Source: Microbacterium sp. USTB-Y
GTDB lineage: Bacteria > Actinomycetota > Actinomycetes > Actinomycetales > Microbacteriaceae
DNA: 64,000 bases
Direction: 5' to 3'
Assembly: GCF_023703415.1 (NCBI RefSeq)
Contig: NZ_JAGMTU010000006.1
Location: forward strand, 186,001 to 250,000
The notes beneath the pieces are model-generated. The model was not told the DNA's origin, did no database searches, and worked only from the letters and a program-made list of their open reading frames with translations. The stretch's first letter is position 1, and each line of letters starts with the position of its first letter. This document shows, piece after piece, positions 8,066 through 16,661 of this stretch. The translations under genes were made by a program, and so were the position numbers.

Positions 8066-10978
8066 GTGACCTCACCCGCACCGGCCGCGCCCCGAACTGC
8101 CCGACGCATCGTCCTCGCGACGGTGGTGATCCTCGCCGTGCTCATCGCCGCGTTCTTCGTGTTCGCGACGATGTACACCGATTTCCTCTGGTACGACCAG
8201 CTGAACTTCGCCCAGGTGCTCACCACCCGGTGGATCGCCACGGCCACGATGTTCGTGGTCGGCTTCCTCGGAATGGCGGCGCCGATGTTCGTCGCCATCC
8301 AGCTGGCCTATCGCCTGCGCCCCGTGTACGTGCGTCTGAGCTCGCAGCTCGACCGCTATCAGGAGGTCGTGGAGCCGCTGCGGCGCCTCGCGATGTGGGG
8401 GATGCCGGTGTTCTTCGGCCTGTTCGCCGGCTTCGCCGCGGCCGGGCAGTGGGAAATCGTGTGGCAGTGGGCGAACGGCACCGCCACGGGGCAGACCGAT
8501 GCCCAGTTCCATCTCGACACCGGGTTCTACCTGTTCGACCTGCCCTTCTACGAGGCGCTGCTCGGCTTCGTCTCCGCCGTCCTGATCCTGTGCCTGCTGG
8601 TGTCGGCCCTGGTGCTGTACCTCTACGGCTCGGTGCGCATCGGCCAGGGGGAGCTGCGGATCTCCAAGGCCGCGCGCGTGCAGCTGGCCGTGATCGCGGG
8701 CGTGTACCTGCTGGTCCAGGCCGTGAGCCTGTGGGTCGACCGGTACAAGACCCTGACCGCGCCCGAGGACAAGATCACCGGTGCGGCGTTCACCGGTGTC
8801 AACGCGACGATCCCCGGCCTCGCGATCCTCGCGATCATCGCTGCGCTCGTCGCCGTCCTGTTCTTCGTCACCGCGGTGATCGGCCGCTGGCGCTTCCCGC
8901 TTGCGGCGACCGCACTGCTCATCGTCGCCGCGCTCGTACTGGGCATCGCCTACCCCTGGGCCGTGAACACGTTCCAGGTGAAGCCGAACCAGAACCAGCT
9001 GCAGGCCCAGTACTACGAGCGCAACCTGAAGGCGACGAAGGCCGCCTACGGCATCGACGGAGTGGAGACCACGCCGTTCAAGGCGCAGACGACGGCCGAG
9101 ACGGGGCAGCTGCGCAGCGACGCCGACACCACGGCGTCCATCCGGATCATGGATCCGAACGTCATCGGCCCCACCTTCCAGCAGCTGGAGCAGTACCGCA
9201 GCTACTACAAGTTCCCGACGAAGCTCGACGTCGACCGCTACGCGATCGACGGCAAGACGCAGGACGCGGTGGTCGCGGTCCGTGAGATCGACACGAACCG
9301 CATCCCCAGCCCGACCTGGAACAACAGCACGCTCGTGTACACGCACGGCTACGGCCTGGTCGCCGCGGCGGGCAACCAGCGCACGGACGACGGCGAGCCG
9401 GTGTTCCTGGAGCGGGGCATCCCGACCTCGGGCGTGCTGACGAACAGCGAGAAGTTCGAGCCGCGGGTGTACTTCGGTGAGAACTCGCCGCCCTACTCGA
9501 TCGTGGGCGCCCCGAAGGGCACGTCCCCGATCGAGATCGACTACCCGCGCGGTCAGGACTCGAGCGAGAACCAGACGAAGACCACCTTCACGGGCGACGG
9601 CGGCCCCCGCATCGGCAACTTCTTCACGAAGCTCCTGTACGCGCTGAAGTTCCAGTCCGAGCAGATCCTCTTCTCGGACAGCGTGAACCCGGACTCCCAG
9701 ATCCTCTACGACCGGGACCCGGCGACGCGCGTGCAGAAGGCCGCGCCCTACCTCACGCTCGACAGCGACCCGTACCCGAGCATCGTGGACGGTCGGATCG
9801 TGTGGATCGTCGACGGCTACACCACGAGCTCGAGCTACCCGTACTCGACGACGGTGAACCTGCCCAAGGCCATCAGCGACTCCGTCAACACGCAGCCCGG
9901 GTTCGTGACGGACGACATCAACTACATCCGCAACTCGGTCAAGGCGACCGTCGACGCCTACGACGGCAAGGTGACCCTGTACGCCTGGGATCCGACCGAT
10001 CCGGTGCTGAAGACGTGGCAGAAGATCTACCCGTCGACGCTCAAGCCGATCAGCGACATGTCGTCGCAGCTGATGAGCCACGTGCGCTACCCCACGGACC
10101 TGTTCAAGGTGCAGCGCGCCATGCTCGGCACCTACCACGTCAACGACGCCGCGTCCTTCGCGCGCCAGGACAACCTCTGGGAGACCCCGAACGACCCGCA
10201 GAGCGATTCGGCGAACCCCGAACTGCAGCCGCCGTACTACCTGAGCATGAAGATGCCGGGACAGGACGCGACGCAGTTCTCGATGTACACGACGTTCATC
10301 CCCGCATCACAGGGGGCGAACAGCCGGAACGTGCTGATGGGATACCTGTCGGTGGATGCCGACGCGGGGTCGACGTCGGGCAAGAAGTCGGCTTCGTACG
10401 GCAAGCTGCGCATGCTGGAGATCGATGCGGATACGACCGTGCCGGGCCCCGGCCAGGTGCAGAACTCGTTCGACTCGGATCCGACCGTCGGCCAGCAGCT
10501 GAACCTGCTCAAGCAGGGGCAGTCCAAGGTCACCCACGGCAACCTGCTGACCCTGCCGGTCGGCGGCGGCTTCCTCTACGTGCAGCCGGTGTTCGTGCAG
10601 TCCTCGGGCGGCACGCAGGTGCCGCGCCTGCAGAAGATCCTGGTCGCGTTCGGCGACAAGATCGCTTTCGCGGACACCCTCACCGAGGCGCTGGATCAGC
10701 TCTTCGGCGGCGACGCCGGCGCGACCGGCGGTGACGGCAACGTCACCCCGACGCCCACGCCGACGCCCGGCACCGGGAGCGGGACGGGCACGACGGCTCC
10801 CACGGGGGATGCGGCGTTCCAGGCCGCGCTGTCGGACGCCAAGGCGGCCATGCTCGCCCGCGACGCGGCGCTCAAGGCGGGCGACCTCGCGGCGTTCGCG
10901 ACCGCGGATCAGCAGCTCACCGATGCGGTGAACAAGCTGATCCAGCTGCAGGGCAACGCCAACACGCCCGGGAAGTAG
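8066..10978 (+). CDS. UPF0182 family large membrane protein
   Basis: This 970-residue protein has about seven hydrophobic helices in the first 310 residues (for example 14-36, 54-76 and 107-130) and then a large soluble domain, probably extracytoplasmic, with the YERNLKATKAAYGID and NWRYTHGYG-like segments typical of UPF0182. A Thr-Pro repeat linker (residues ~894-905) separates a short helical tail. The function of the family is unknown; conserved linkage with the PDZ-Lon protease suggests an envelope role. GTG 8066 is the first start consistent with the N-terminal helix. Length matches the family. Confidence 0.93.
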   Translation: MTSPAPAAPRTARRIVLATVVILAVLIAAFFVFATMYTDFLWYDQLNFAQVLTTRWIATATMFVVGFLGMAAPMFVAIQLAYRLRPVYVRLSSQLDRYQEVVEPLRRLAMWGMPVFFGLFAGFAAAGQWEIVWQWANGTATGQTDAQFHLDTGFYLFDLPFYEALLGFVSAVLILCLLVSALVLYLYGSVRIGQGELRISKAARVQLAVIAGVYLLVQAVSLWVDRYKTLTAPEDKITGAAFTGVNATIPGLAILAIIAALVAVLFFVTAVIGRWRFPLAATALLIVAALVLGIAYPWAVNTFQVKPNQNQLQAQYYERNLKATKAAYGIDGVETTPFKAQTTAETGQLRSDADTTASIRIMDPNVIGPTFQQLEQYRSYYKFPTKLDVDRYAIDGKTQDAVVAVREIDTNRIPSPTWNNSTLVYTHGYGLVAAAGNQRTDDGEPVFLERGIPTSGVLTNSEKFEPRVYFGENSPPYSIVGAPKGTSPIEIDYPRGQDSSENQTKTTFTGDGGPRIGNFFTKLLYALKFQSEQILFSDSVNPDSQILYDRDPATRVQKAAPYLTLDSDPYPSIVDGRIVWIVDGYTTSSSYPYSTTVNLPKAISDSVNTQPGFVTDDINYIRNSVKATVDAYDGKVTLYAWDPTDPVLKTWQKIYPSTLKPISDMSSQLMSHVRYPTDLFKVQRAMLGTYHVNDAASFARQDNLWETPNDPQSDSANPELQPPYYLSMKMPGQDATQFSMYTTFIPASQGANSRNVLMGYLSVDADAGSTSGKKSASYGKLRMLEIDADTTVPGPGQVQNSFDSDPTVGQQLNLLKQGQSKVTHGNLLTLPVGGGFLYVQPVFVQSSGGTQVPRLQKILVAFGDKIAFADTLTEALDQLFGGDAGATGGDGNVTPTPTPTPGTGSGTGTTAPTGDAAFQAALSDAKAAMLARDAALKAGDLAAFATADQQLTDAVNKLIQLQGNANTPGK

Positions 10979-11036
10979 TCGGAAGGGGTCCCGATTCGCG
11001 CACTGCCGAATCCCGTGCTAAGCTCATTTCTTGTGC

Positions 11037-11110
11037 CGCGGGGTGGAGCAGTTCGGTAGCTCGCCGGGCTCATAACCCGGAGGTCGCAGGTTCAAATCCT
11101 GTCCCCGCAA
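11037..11110 (+). tRNA. Initiator tRNA-fMet (CAT)
   Basis: A complete 74-base cloverleaf. The acceptor stem pairs CGCGGGG with CCCCGCA, leaving a C1-A72 mismatch, which marks initiator tRNA. The anticodon stem carries three consecutive G-C pairs next to the CTCATAA loop, a second initiator hallmark. T-arm loop is TTCAAAT. CCA is not encoded. A TAAGCT hexamer 12 bases upstream could be the promoter -10 box. Confidence 0.97.
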
Positions 11111-11116
11111 CAAGAG

Positions 11117-11154
11117 AAGGCCCCTGATCAGGAGAAATCCCGATCGGGGGCCTT
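11117..11154 (+). terminator. Hairpin terminator downstream of tRNA-fMet
   Basis: A 13-base stem (11117-11129 with 11142-11154, one G-T pair) encloses a 12-base loop directly after the tRNA. It can also stop transcription of the slipin gene, which converges from the other strand. Confidence 0.8.
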
Positions 11155-11206
11155 CGGCTTTCCCGGGTTCTTCAGCGCTTCGGAGACCGGATCGCGGCCG
11201 CCGTCG

Positions 11207-11995
11207 CTAGTGCGCGCGCATCTGCGCGACCGCCGCCTCCCGATCGATCAGGTTCATCACGTCGCCGATCGAGTTCACGAGCGGGGCCGGCGCGATCACG
11301 AGCGTGTTCTTGTCCACGCCGATCTCGACGAGCGTCTGCAGGGTGCGCAACTGGAGTGCGAGGGGGTGCGACATCATCGTGTCCGACGCGGTGCCCAGCT
11401 GGGCGGCGGCGAGCGCCTCGCCCTCCGCGGCGATGATCTTGGCCCTCTTCTCCCGCTCGGCCTCGGCCTGCTTGGCCATCGCGCGCTTCATCGAGTCGGG
11501 CAGCAGGATGTCCTTGAGCTCGACGAGGGTCACCTCGACGCCCCACTCGACCGTCGTGACGTCCAGGATCTCGCGGATGTTCGCATTCAGCGCCGCCGTG
11601 TCGGAGAGGATCTCGTCGAGGTGGTGCTGGCCGACGACCCGGCGCAGCGTGGTCTGCGCGATCTGATCGATCGCGGCGCGGACGTTCTCGATCGCGATCA
11701 CCGACTTCACCGGATCCTGGATCCGGAAGTAGGCGACCGCCGAGACGCCGACGGTGACGTTGTCCTTGGTGATGATGCCCTGCGACTGGATCGGCATCGT
11801 CACGATCCGCAGCGACACCGGGATCAGCACGTCGGCGAGGGGGAGGATGAACCGGATCCCCGGCTCGCGCACGTTGTGCAGACGGCCGAAGCGCAGCACC
11901 ACGCCGCGCTCGTACTGCCGCACGATCCGCGCGGACAGGAAGAACGCGATGATCGCGAGGATCACCACGACACTGAGGATGATGAGCGGGGTCAT
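11207..11995 (-). CDS. Slipin / SPFH (band 7) family membrane protein
   Basis: This 262-residue stomatin-like protein has an N-terminal hairpin membrane helix (residues 2-22), then the SPFH domain with QYERGVVLRFGR, GIRFILPLAD and the family block GVEVTLVELKDILLP. A charged helical segment (AKQAEAEREKRAKIIAAEGE) follows and would drive oligomerisation. Such proteins organise membrane microdomains and often work with an NfeD partner; no nfeD is adjacent. The gene stands alone between the tRNA terminator and the divergent ATP-grasp gene. ATG start with GGAGG-like bases upstream. Confidence 0.92.
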   Translation of the reverse strand: MTPLIILSVVVILAIIAFFLSARIVRQYERGVVLRFGRLHNVREPGIRFILPLADVLIPVSLRIVTMPIQSQGIITKDNVTVGVSAVAYFRIQDPVKSVIAIENVRAAIDQIAQTTLRRVVGQHHLDEILSDTAALNANIREILDVTTVEWGVEVTLVELKDILLPDSMKRAMAKQAEAEREKRAKIIAAEGEALAAAQLGTASDTMMSHPLALQLRTLQTLVEIGVDKNTLVIAPAPLVNSIGDVMNLIDREAAVAQMRAH

Positions 11996-12176
11996 GGGGA
12001 CCGCCTCCTCCGGCTCCGGTGACGTGCCGCGGGCCGTGCTCCCATTCTCCTCCCGCCCGCGGACGGCGGCGCCGTTCGGGGGCGGGATCGACGCAGGTCC
12101 GCGGGTGGGCCGCGCCTAGACTGGCCGGACCCGCCGCGCGCTCCGCGACGGCGCCGGCTCGAAGGGATCGCCGCAC

Positions 12177-13376
12177 ATGCCGAACGTGCTGATCCTGGGC
12201 GGTCGCGCCCCGGTCGCGCTCGATCTCGCCCGCCGCTTCGCGCACGCGGGCTGGACCGCGCGGGTCGCCGACAGCGCGCCCTGCCGGATCAGCGGATCCT
12301 CGGTGTCGGTCGCCTCGGTCGTGCGACTCGCCTCGCCCCGGCGCGAGCCCGAGCGCTTCGCCGCCGACCTGGAGGGGGCGGTGCGCGCGCACGCGATCGA
12401 TCTGGTCCTGCCGACGTGCGAGGAGGTCTTCCACGTCGCGCGGTGGCGGCACCGGCTGCCCGAGTACGTGTCGGTGCTCGCCGAAGAGCTCGGCACGCTC
12501 CGCCGCCTGCACAGCAAGGCGGAGTTCCCGGTCCTCGCGGCGGAGCACGGGCTGGACGTTCCGGAGACCGCCCGGGTGCGCACGCTGCGTGAGGCGCGCG
12601 CATGGGCGCAGGGACGCGGCGTGGTGCTCAAACCCGAGTTCTCCCGGTTCGGCGTGCACGTGCGGCGGTATGCCTCGGGCATCCCGCGGGACGCGCCGGA
12701 ACTGGGGGAGGGCGGCGCCTGGGTCGTGCAGGAGCTGCTCACCGGCGATGAACGGTGCTCCTACGCCGTGGCCCATCGGGGGCGCGTGCTGGCCCACGCC
12801 GTGTATCGCCCGCGATGGTCGATGCCCGGCGGTGCGAGCTTCTACTTCGCCCCCGCTCGGGACGACCTCATCCGTGCGGAGGTACGGCGGCTGGTGGCCG
12901 GGATCGGCTTCACCGGGCAGATCTCGCTGGATTGGATCCGGCAGGCCGACGGCCGGATCCGCCCGCTCGAGTGCAATCCGCGCGCGACGAGCGGCCTGCA
13001 CCTGTTCGGGGCGGACGACCCGCTGCCCGCGGCGCTCGCCGGCGAGCTCGACGGCTGCATCGAGCCGATCGATCCGCGGCCGCGGATGATCGCGCCGATG
13101 ATGCTCACCGAGGGCCTGCGCGAGGCCGTGCGAACCGGACGGATCGCGCAGTGGGCGGCGGACCGGCGGGCCGCAGAGGATGTGCTGGCGGTCGCCGGGG
13201 ATCGCGCGCCGCTGCGGGGCGGGCTGCGCGACCTCGCCGGGCATGCCAGGCGGGCGCGCGCCGCGCGGCAGAGTCTGCGTGAGGCTGCGACGGCGGACAT
13301 CGAGTGGGACGGCGATGAGGCGCGGCCGGCTCTCTCGGGGGCGCCGTCGGCCTCCGTTCCCGGCGGTCCGGAGTGA
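12177..13376 (+). CDS. ATP-grasp domain protein of unknown substrate
   Basis: This 399-residue protein has an N-terminal Rossmann-like pre-ATP-grasp fold starting NVLILGGRAPVALDLARRF, a linker with RRLHSKAEFPVLAAEHGL that is typical of carbamoyl-phosphate-synthase-like ATP-grasp ligases, and an ATP-grasp body with VVLKPEFSRFG, VVQELL and the metal-binding stretch IRPLECNPRATSG. Family members join a carboxylate to an amine or thiol through an acylphosphate. The tail (~350-399) is low complexity. Its stop overlaps the start of the next gene by four bases, so the two products probably act together. The substrate cannot be told from the sequence. Confidence 0.85.
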   Translation: MPNVLILGGRAPVALDLARRFAHAGWTARVADSAPCRISGSSVSVASVVRLASPRREPERFAADLEGAVRAHAIDLVLPTCEEVFHVARWRHRLPEYVSVLAEELGTLRRLHSKAEFPVLAAEHGLDVPETARVRTLREARAWAQGRGVVLKPEFSRFGVHVRRYASGIPRDAPELGEGGAWVVQELLTGDERCSYAVAHRGRVLAHAVYRPRWSMPGGASFYFAPARDDLIRAEVRRLVAGIGFTGQISLDWIRQADGRIRPLECNPRATSGLHLFGADDPLPAALAGELDGCIEPIDPRPRMIAPMMLTEGLREAVRTGRIAQWAADRRAAEDVLAVAGDRAPLRGGLRDLAGHARRARAARQSLREAATADIEWDGDEARPALSGAPSASVPGGPE

Positions 13377-14491
13377 GCCGTCCCGGCAGCGTGCCGCACG
13401 CGCTCTTCGCGGAGAAGGCGCGGGCGTTCCTGGACGTGCACCGCGGGCAGGACTCCACGTACTTCGCCGGCAATCTCGTCACCCGGATCGACGCGGTGAC
13501 GGCGGGCGACCTGATCCTCCCCGTCACCGTGAACGACGCATCAGAGCCTCCGGGCAACGCCTGGGTGTGCTCGCCCACCACCACCTACGGGCGGTACGCG
13601 CTCGAGGAATCGGAGCGGCTTCTTCCCGGGCTGCTGCGTCCTCCGCTGCGCGCGACGATCGCCGGCGTGGACCGCGGCATGCGGCGCCGACGCCTGGATC
13701 GGGCCGTGGCGGTGGACAACTGGCTGCTGAGCACGAACCTGCATCCCGACCTCGCCGGGATCGACCTGAACCGGCTCGTCCGGGAGGCGCGGGAGCGCTG
13801 GCCCGAGCATGCGATCTGGATGCGCTCGCTGAACGCCGTCCAGCACCCCGACTGGCTGCGCGCGGCCGCGGAGGCGGGCTTCACGCTCATCCCGAGCCGT
13901 CAGGTCTACCTGTTCCGCGATCTCTCCGCGGTGCGCCCGAGCAGGGACCTGCGCCGCGATCTGCGGCTTCTCGACCGCACGGAGCTCACCGCGGTCCGCC
14001 ACGACGCTTTCACGGAGGAGGATTTCGCGCAGGCCGAGCGACTGTACGCGCAGCTCTACCTGCACAAGTACTCGACCTTGAACCCGCGCTACAGCGCCGC
14101 GTTCCTCCGAGCCTGGCATCGTGCCGGCCTGCTCGAGCTCGCAGGCTTCCGCGACGCGGAGGGAACCCTCCGGGCGGTGGTGGGCATGTTCGGGCAGGGC
14201 GCGGCGCTCACCGCACCCGTCGTGGGCTACGACACGTCCTGGCCGCAGCAGGCGGGCCTCTACCGTCTGCTGATGGCGCACGTGCTGCGCTCGACGCGGC
14301 AGCGGGGCGCCGAGCTCAACCTCAGGGCGGGCGCCGCGCAGTTCAAGCGGCTCCGCGGAGGGGAGCCGGCGATCGAATACAGCGCCGTGCAGGCCGCCCA
14401 TCTTCCGGCGGCCACGCGCCGCGCGATCGCCGCGCTCGGCGCGCTCGCGTCGCGGGTCGGAGTGCCGATCATGCGGCGCTGGGAGCTCTGA
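13373..14491 (+). CDS. Unrecognised protein coupled to the ATP-grasp gene, possible GNAT-like acyltransferase
   Basis: I do not recognise this 372-residue protein with certainty. No signal peptide or membrane helix is visible. The second half (residues ~200-330) has an alternation of strands and helices, with FTEEDFAQAERLYAQLYLHKYS, a central AVVGMFGQG strand and a QQAGLYRLLMAHVLR helix, that is compatible with a GNAT or FemAB-like fold; this is an inference. It begins with GTG overlapping the ATP-grasp stop, so it is translationally coupled. A ligase/acyltransferase pair would suit the making or tailoring of a small amide metabolite, but no other pathway gene is nearby. Confidence 0.6.
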   Translation: MSRPGSVPHALFAEKARAFLDVHRGQDSTYFAGNLVTRIDAVTAGDLILPVTVNDASEPPGNAWVCSPTTTYGRYALEESERLLPGLLRPPLRATIAGVDRGMRRRRLDRAVAVDNWLLSTNLHPDLAGIDLNRLVREARERWPEHAIWMRSLNAVQHPDWLRAAAEAGFTLIPSRQVYLFRDLSAVRPSRDLRRDLRLLDRTELTAVRHDAFTEEDFAQAERLYAQLYLHKYSTLNPRYSAAFLRAWHRAGLLELAGFRDAEGTLRAVVGMFGQGAALTAPVVGYDTSWPQQAGLYRLLMAHVLRSTRQRGAELNLRAGAAQFKRLRGGEPAIEYSAVQAAHLPAATRRAIAALGALASRVGVPIMRRWEL

Positions 14492-14545
14492 CGCGGATGC
14501 CGTCCGGGCCGGGCGCGGTCGTCGCCCGTACGGGATGATGGATCC

Positions 14546-15349
14546 ATGCCCTCCGGATCCGTGATCGTCGCCGTCTGCCAGTTCTCGCCCGTGGCGGATC
14601 GCTCCGCCAACCGCGAGCGCATCGGCGCGCTCGTCGCAGGCGCGGCGGCGCGCGGGGCGCGGGTGGTCGTGCTGCCGGAGTACTCGAGCTACTTCGTGGA
14701 CCCGTTCGACGAGACCCTCGCCGCGAACGCGGAGGACCTCGACGGCGAGTTCACCGGTGAGCTGCGCCGCCTCGCCGCGCGGCACGATGCCGTGATCGTC
14801 GCGGGGCTGGTGGAGCGCGCGGACGAGGGGCGGATCCGCAACGCGGTCGTCGCGGTGGATGCCACGGGCATCCTGGCGGTCTACCGCAAGCAGCACCTGT
14901 ACGATGCGTTCGGGCAGACCGAGTCGCGGTGGATCGAGCCGGGCCGGGTCGGGGGAGCGGCGACGTTCGTCGTGGACGCCCTGACGTTCGGGCTGATGAC
15001 CTGCTACGACCTGCGCTTCCCCGAGGTGGCGCGCACCCTCGTCGACGCCGGGGCCGACGTGCTCGTCATCCCCGCCGAGTGGGTGCGCGGTCCGCTCAAG
15101 GAGCACCACTGGACCACTCTCCTCGCGGCGCGGGCGATCGAGAGCACGGCCTACGTCGTCGCGGCCGATCACCCGGTGCCGGTGGGAGTCGGTCATTCCG
15201 CGGTCGTCGATCCGCAGGGCGTCGTCGTCGCCGGGGTCGGCACGGGGGAGGGGATCGCGGTCGCCGAGCTCGATCCCGCCGCGGTCGCACGGGTGCGCGA
15301 GGTCAACCCCGTGCTGCGATTGCGGCGCTACCGGGTCTCGCCGCGCTGA
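14546..15349 (+). CDS. Carbon-nitrogen hydrolase (nitrilase superfamily)
   Basis: This 267-residue cytoplasmic hydrolase keeps the complete Glu-Lys-Cys triad: Glu in VLPEYS, Lys in YRKQHLYDAFG and Cys in MTCYDLRFPE. It acts on amides or nitriles. The YDAFG and CYDLRFPE signatures are those of the omega-amidase/predicted amidohydrolase branch (Nit2/YafV-like), so deamination of an omega-amide such as 2-oxoglutaramate is plausible. The next gene, convergent, is an aminotransferase; omega-amidases often act on products of glutamine transaminases, which makes a functional pairing attractive but unproven. Confidence 0.88.
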   Translation: MPSGSVIVAVCQFSPVADRSANRERIGALVAGAAARGARVVVLPEYSSYFVDPFDETLAANAEDLDGEFTGELRRLAARHDAVIVAGLVERADEGRIRNAVVAVDATGILAVYRKQHLYDAFGQTESRWIEPGRVGGAATFVVDALTFGLMTCYDLRFPEVARTLVDAGADVLVIPAEWVRGPLKEHHWTTLLAARAIESTAYVVAADHPVPVGVGHSAVVDPQGVVVAGVGTGEGIAVAELDPAAVARVREVNPVLRLRRYRVSPR

Positions 15350-15363
15350 TCGCGGCGCGCGGA

Positions 15364-16563
15364 CTACCGCAGCCCGGCCAGCCGCTCCGACGCCTCGGCG
15401 ATCACCTCGGGCCGCTTGCACGCGGCGAAACGGACGAGGCCCCGGTAGGCGTCGCGGTGCTCGGGGCGCACGAACGCCGTGAGCGGGATCGCGGCCACGC
15501 CGATCCGCTCGGGGAGGGTCCGGCAGAACGCATCCGCATCGACGCCCCCGATCGCGGTCGCGTCGGCGACGGTGAAGTAGCCGCCGTCGGGGCGGTGCAC
15601 CTCGAAGCCCGCCGCGGCGAGGCCCTCCGCGAGCAGGTCGTGCTTCGCCCGCAGTCGTTCCGCCGCATCGGTGAAGAACGTCTCGGGCAGGCGCAATCCG
15701 ACGGCGACCGCCGGCTGGAACGGGCCTCCGTTGACGTAGGTGAGGAACTGCTTGACGCTGAGCACTGCCGTGATGAGCTCGGCCGGCCCGTGGATCCAGC
15801 CGATCTTCCATCCGGTGACCGCGAAGGTCTTGCCCGCGGAGGAGATCGTGAGCGTGCGCTCGGCGGCGCCCGGCAGGGTCGCGATCGGCACATGCGGCGC
15901 CGTGAACGAGAGGTGCTCGTACACCTCGTCGGTGACGATGATCGCGTCGTGCGCGTGTGCGAGGCGCACGATCTCCGCCCGCGCGGCGTCGTTGAGCACC
16001 GCGCCGGTCGGGTTGTGCGGATCGTTCACGAGGATCACGCGGCAGCGATCCGTCACCGTCGCGGCGAGCTCCTCGAGGTCGGGCTGGAAATCGGGCAGGC
16101 GCAGCGGCACGGTGCGCAGGGTCGCGCCGCTCAGCGCCGCGATGGCGGCGTAGGAGTCGTAGTACGGCTCGAACACCACGATCTCGTCGGCGGGCCCGTC
16201 CACGAGCGCGAGGAGCGCCGCGGCGATCGCCTCCGTGGCACCCGCCGTGACCACGACCTCGCGATCCGGATCCACCTCGAGACCGTAGAAACGATGCTGA
16301 TGCTCGGCGATCGCCTGGAGCAGATCGGGCACGCCGCGCCCCGGAGGGTACTGGTTGGCGCCCTCGAGGATGGCGGTGCGCGCGGCCTCGAGCACTTCCG
16401 CGGGCCCGTCCTCGTCCGGGAAGCCCTGCCCGAGGTTGATCGCCCCGGTGCGGGCCGCGAGCGCGGAGATCTCGGCGAAGATGGTGGGGGCGACCTCGCC
16501 GGCCTCGGAGAGCAGGCCGGCGCCGGCCGCGGTGCGGCGCCATGCGCCCGGAAGGATTCCCAT
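15364..16563 (-). CDS. PLP-dependent class I/II aminotransferase
   Basis: This is a 399-residue fold-type I aminotransferase. Motifs in order: INLGQGFPDEDGP (42-54), GATEAI cofactor-binding loop (108-113), NDPHNPTG with Asn184, TDEVYEH with Asp212, and SSAGKTFAVTGWKIGW with the PLP Lys245. The NLGQGFPD opening is characteristic of the kynurenine/glutamine/methionine aminotransferase (DapC-like) group. ATG 16563 fits the usual length. It is convergent with the nitrilase-family gene 14 bases away and divergent from htrA. Substrate is not resolvable from sequence. Confidence 0.9.
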   Translation of the reverse strand: MGILPGAWRRTAAGAGLLSEAGEVAPTIFAEISALAARTGAINLGQGFPDEDGPAEVLEAARTAILEGANQYPPGRGVPDLLQAIAEHQHRFYGLEVDPDREVVVTAGATEAIAAALLALVDGPADEIVVFEPYYDSYAAIAALSGATLRTVPLRLPDFQPDLEELAATVTDRCRVILVNDPHNPTGAVLNDAARAEIVRLAHAHDAIIVTDEVYEHLSFTAPHVPIATLPGAAERTLTISSAGKTFAVTGWKIGWIHGPAELITAVLSVKQFLTYVNGGPFQPAVAVGLRLPETFFTDAAERLRAKHDLLAEGLAAAGFEVHRPDGGYFTVADATAIGGVDADAFCRTLPERIGVAAIPLTAFVRPEHRDAYRGLVRFAACKRPEVIAEASERLAGLR

Positions 16564-16661
16564 GGCGCCCAGGGTAACGCCATAGCGGAATCTCCCAGCG
16601 GGCATAAGAAAAACACAGAAACGGCCGTCAGTCTGTAAGGGCAAGGTTCGAAGGAGCAGAC

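Noticed and set aside
13541..16543. A 1000-codon open frame on the minus strand
   Set aside because: It runs antisense through three genes with clear motifs (the ATP-grasp partner, the nitrilase and the aminotransferase region) and its translation is Arg/Gly/Ala-rich without any domain, as expected of a GC-rich shadow frame.
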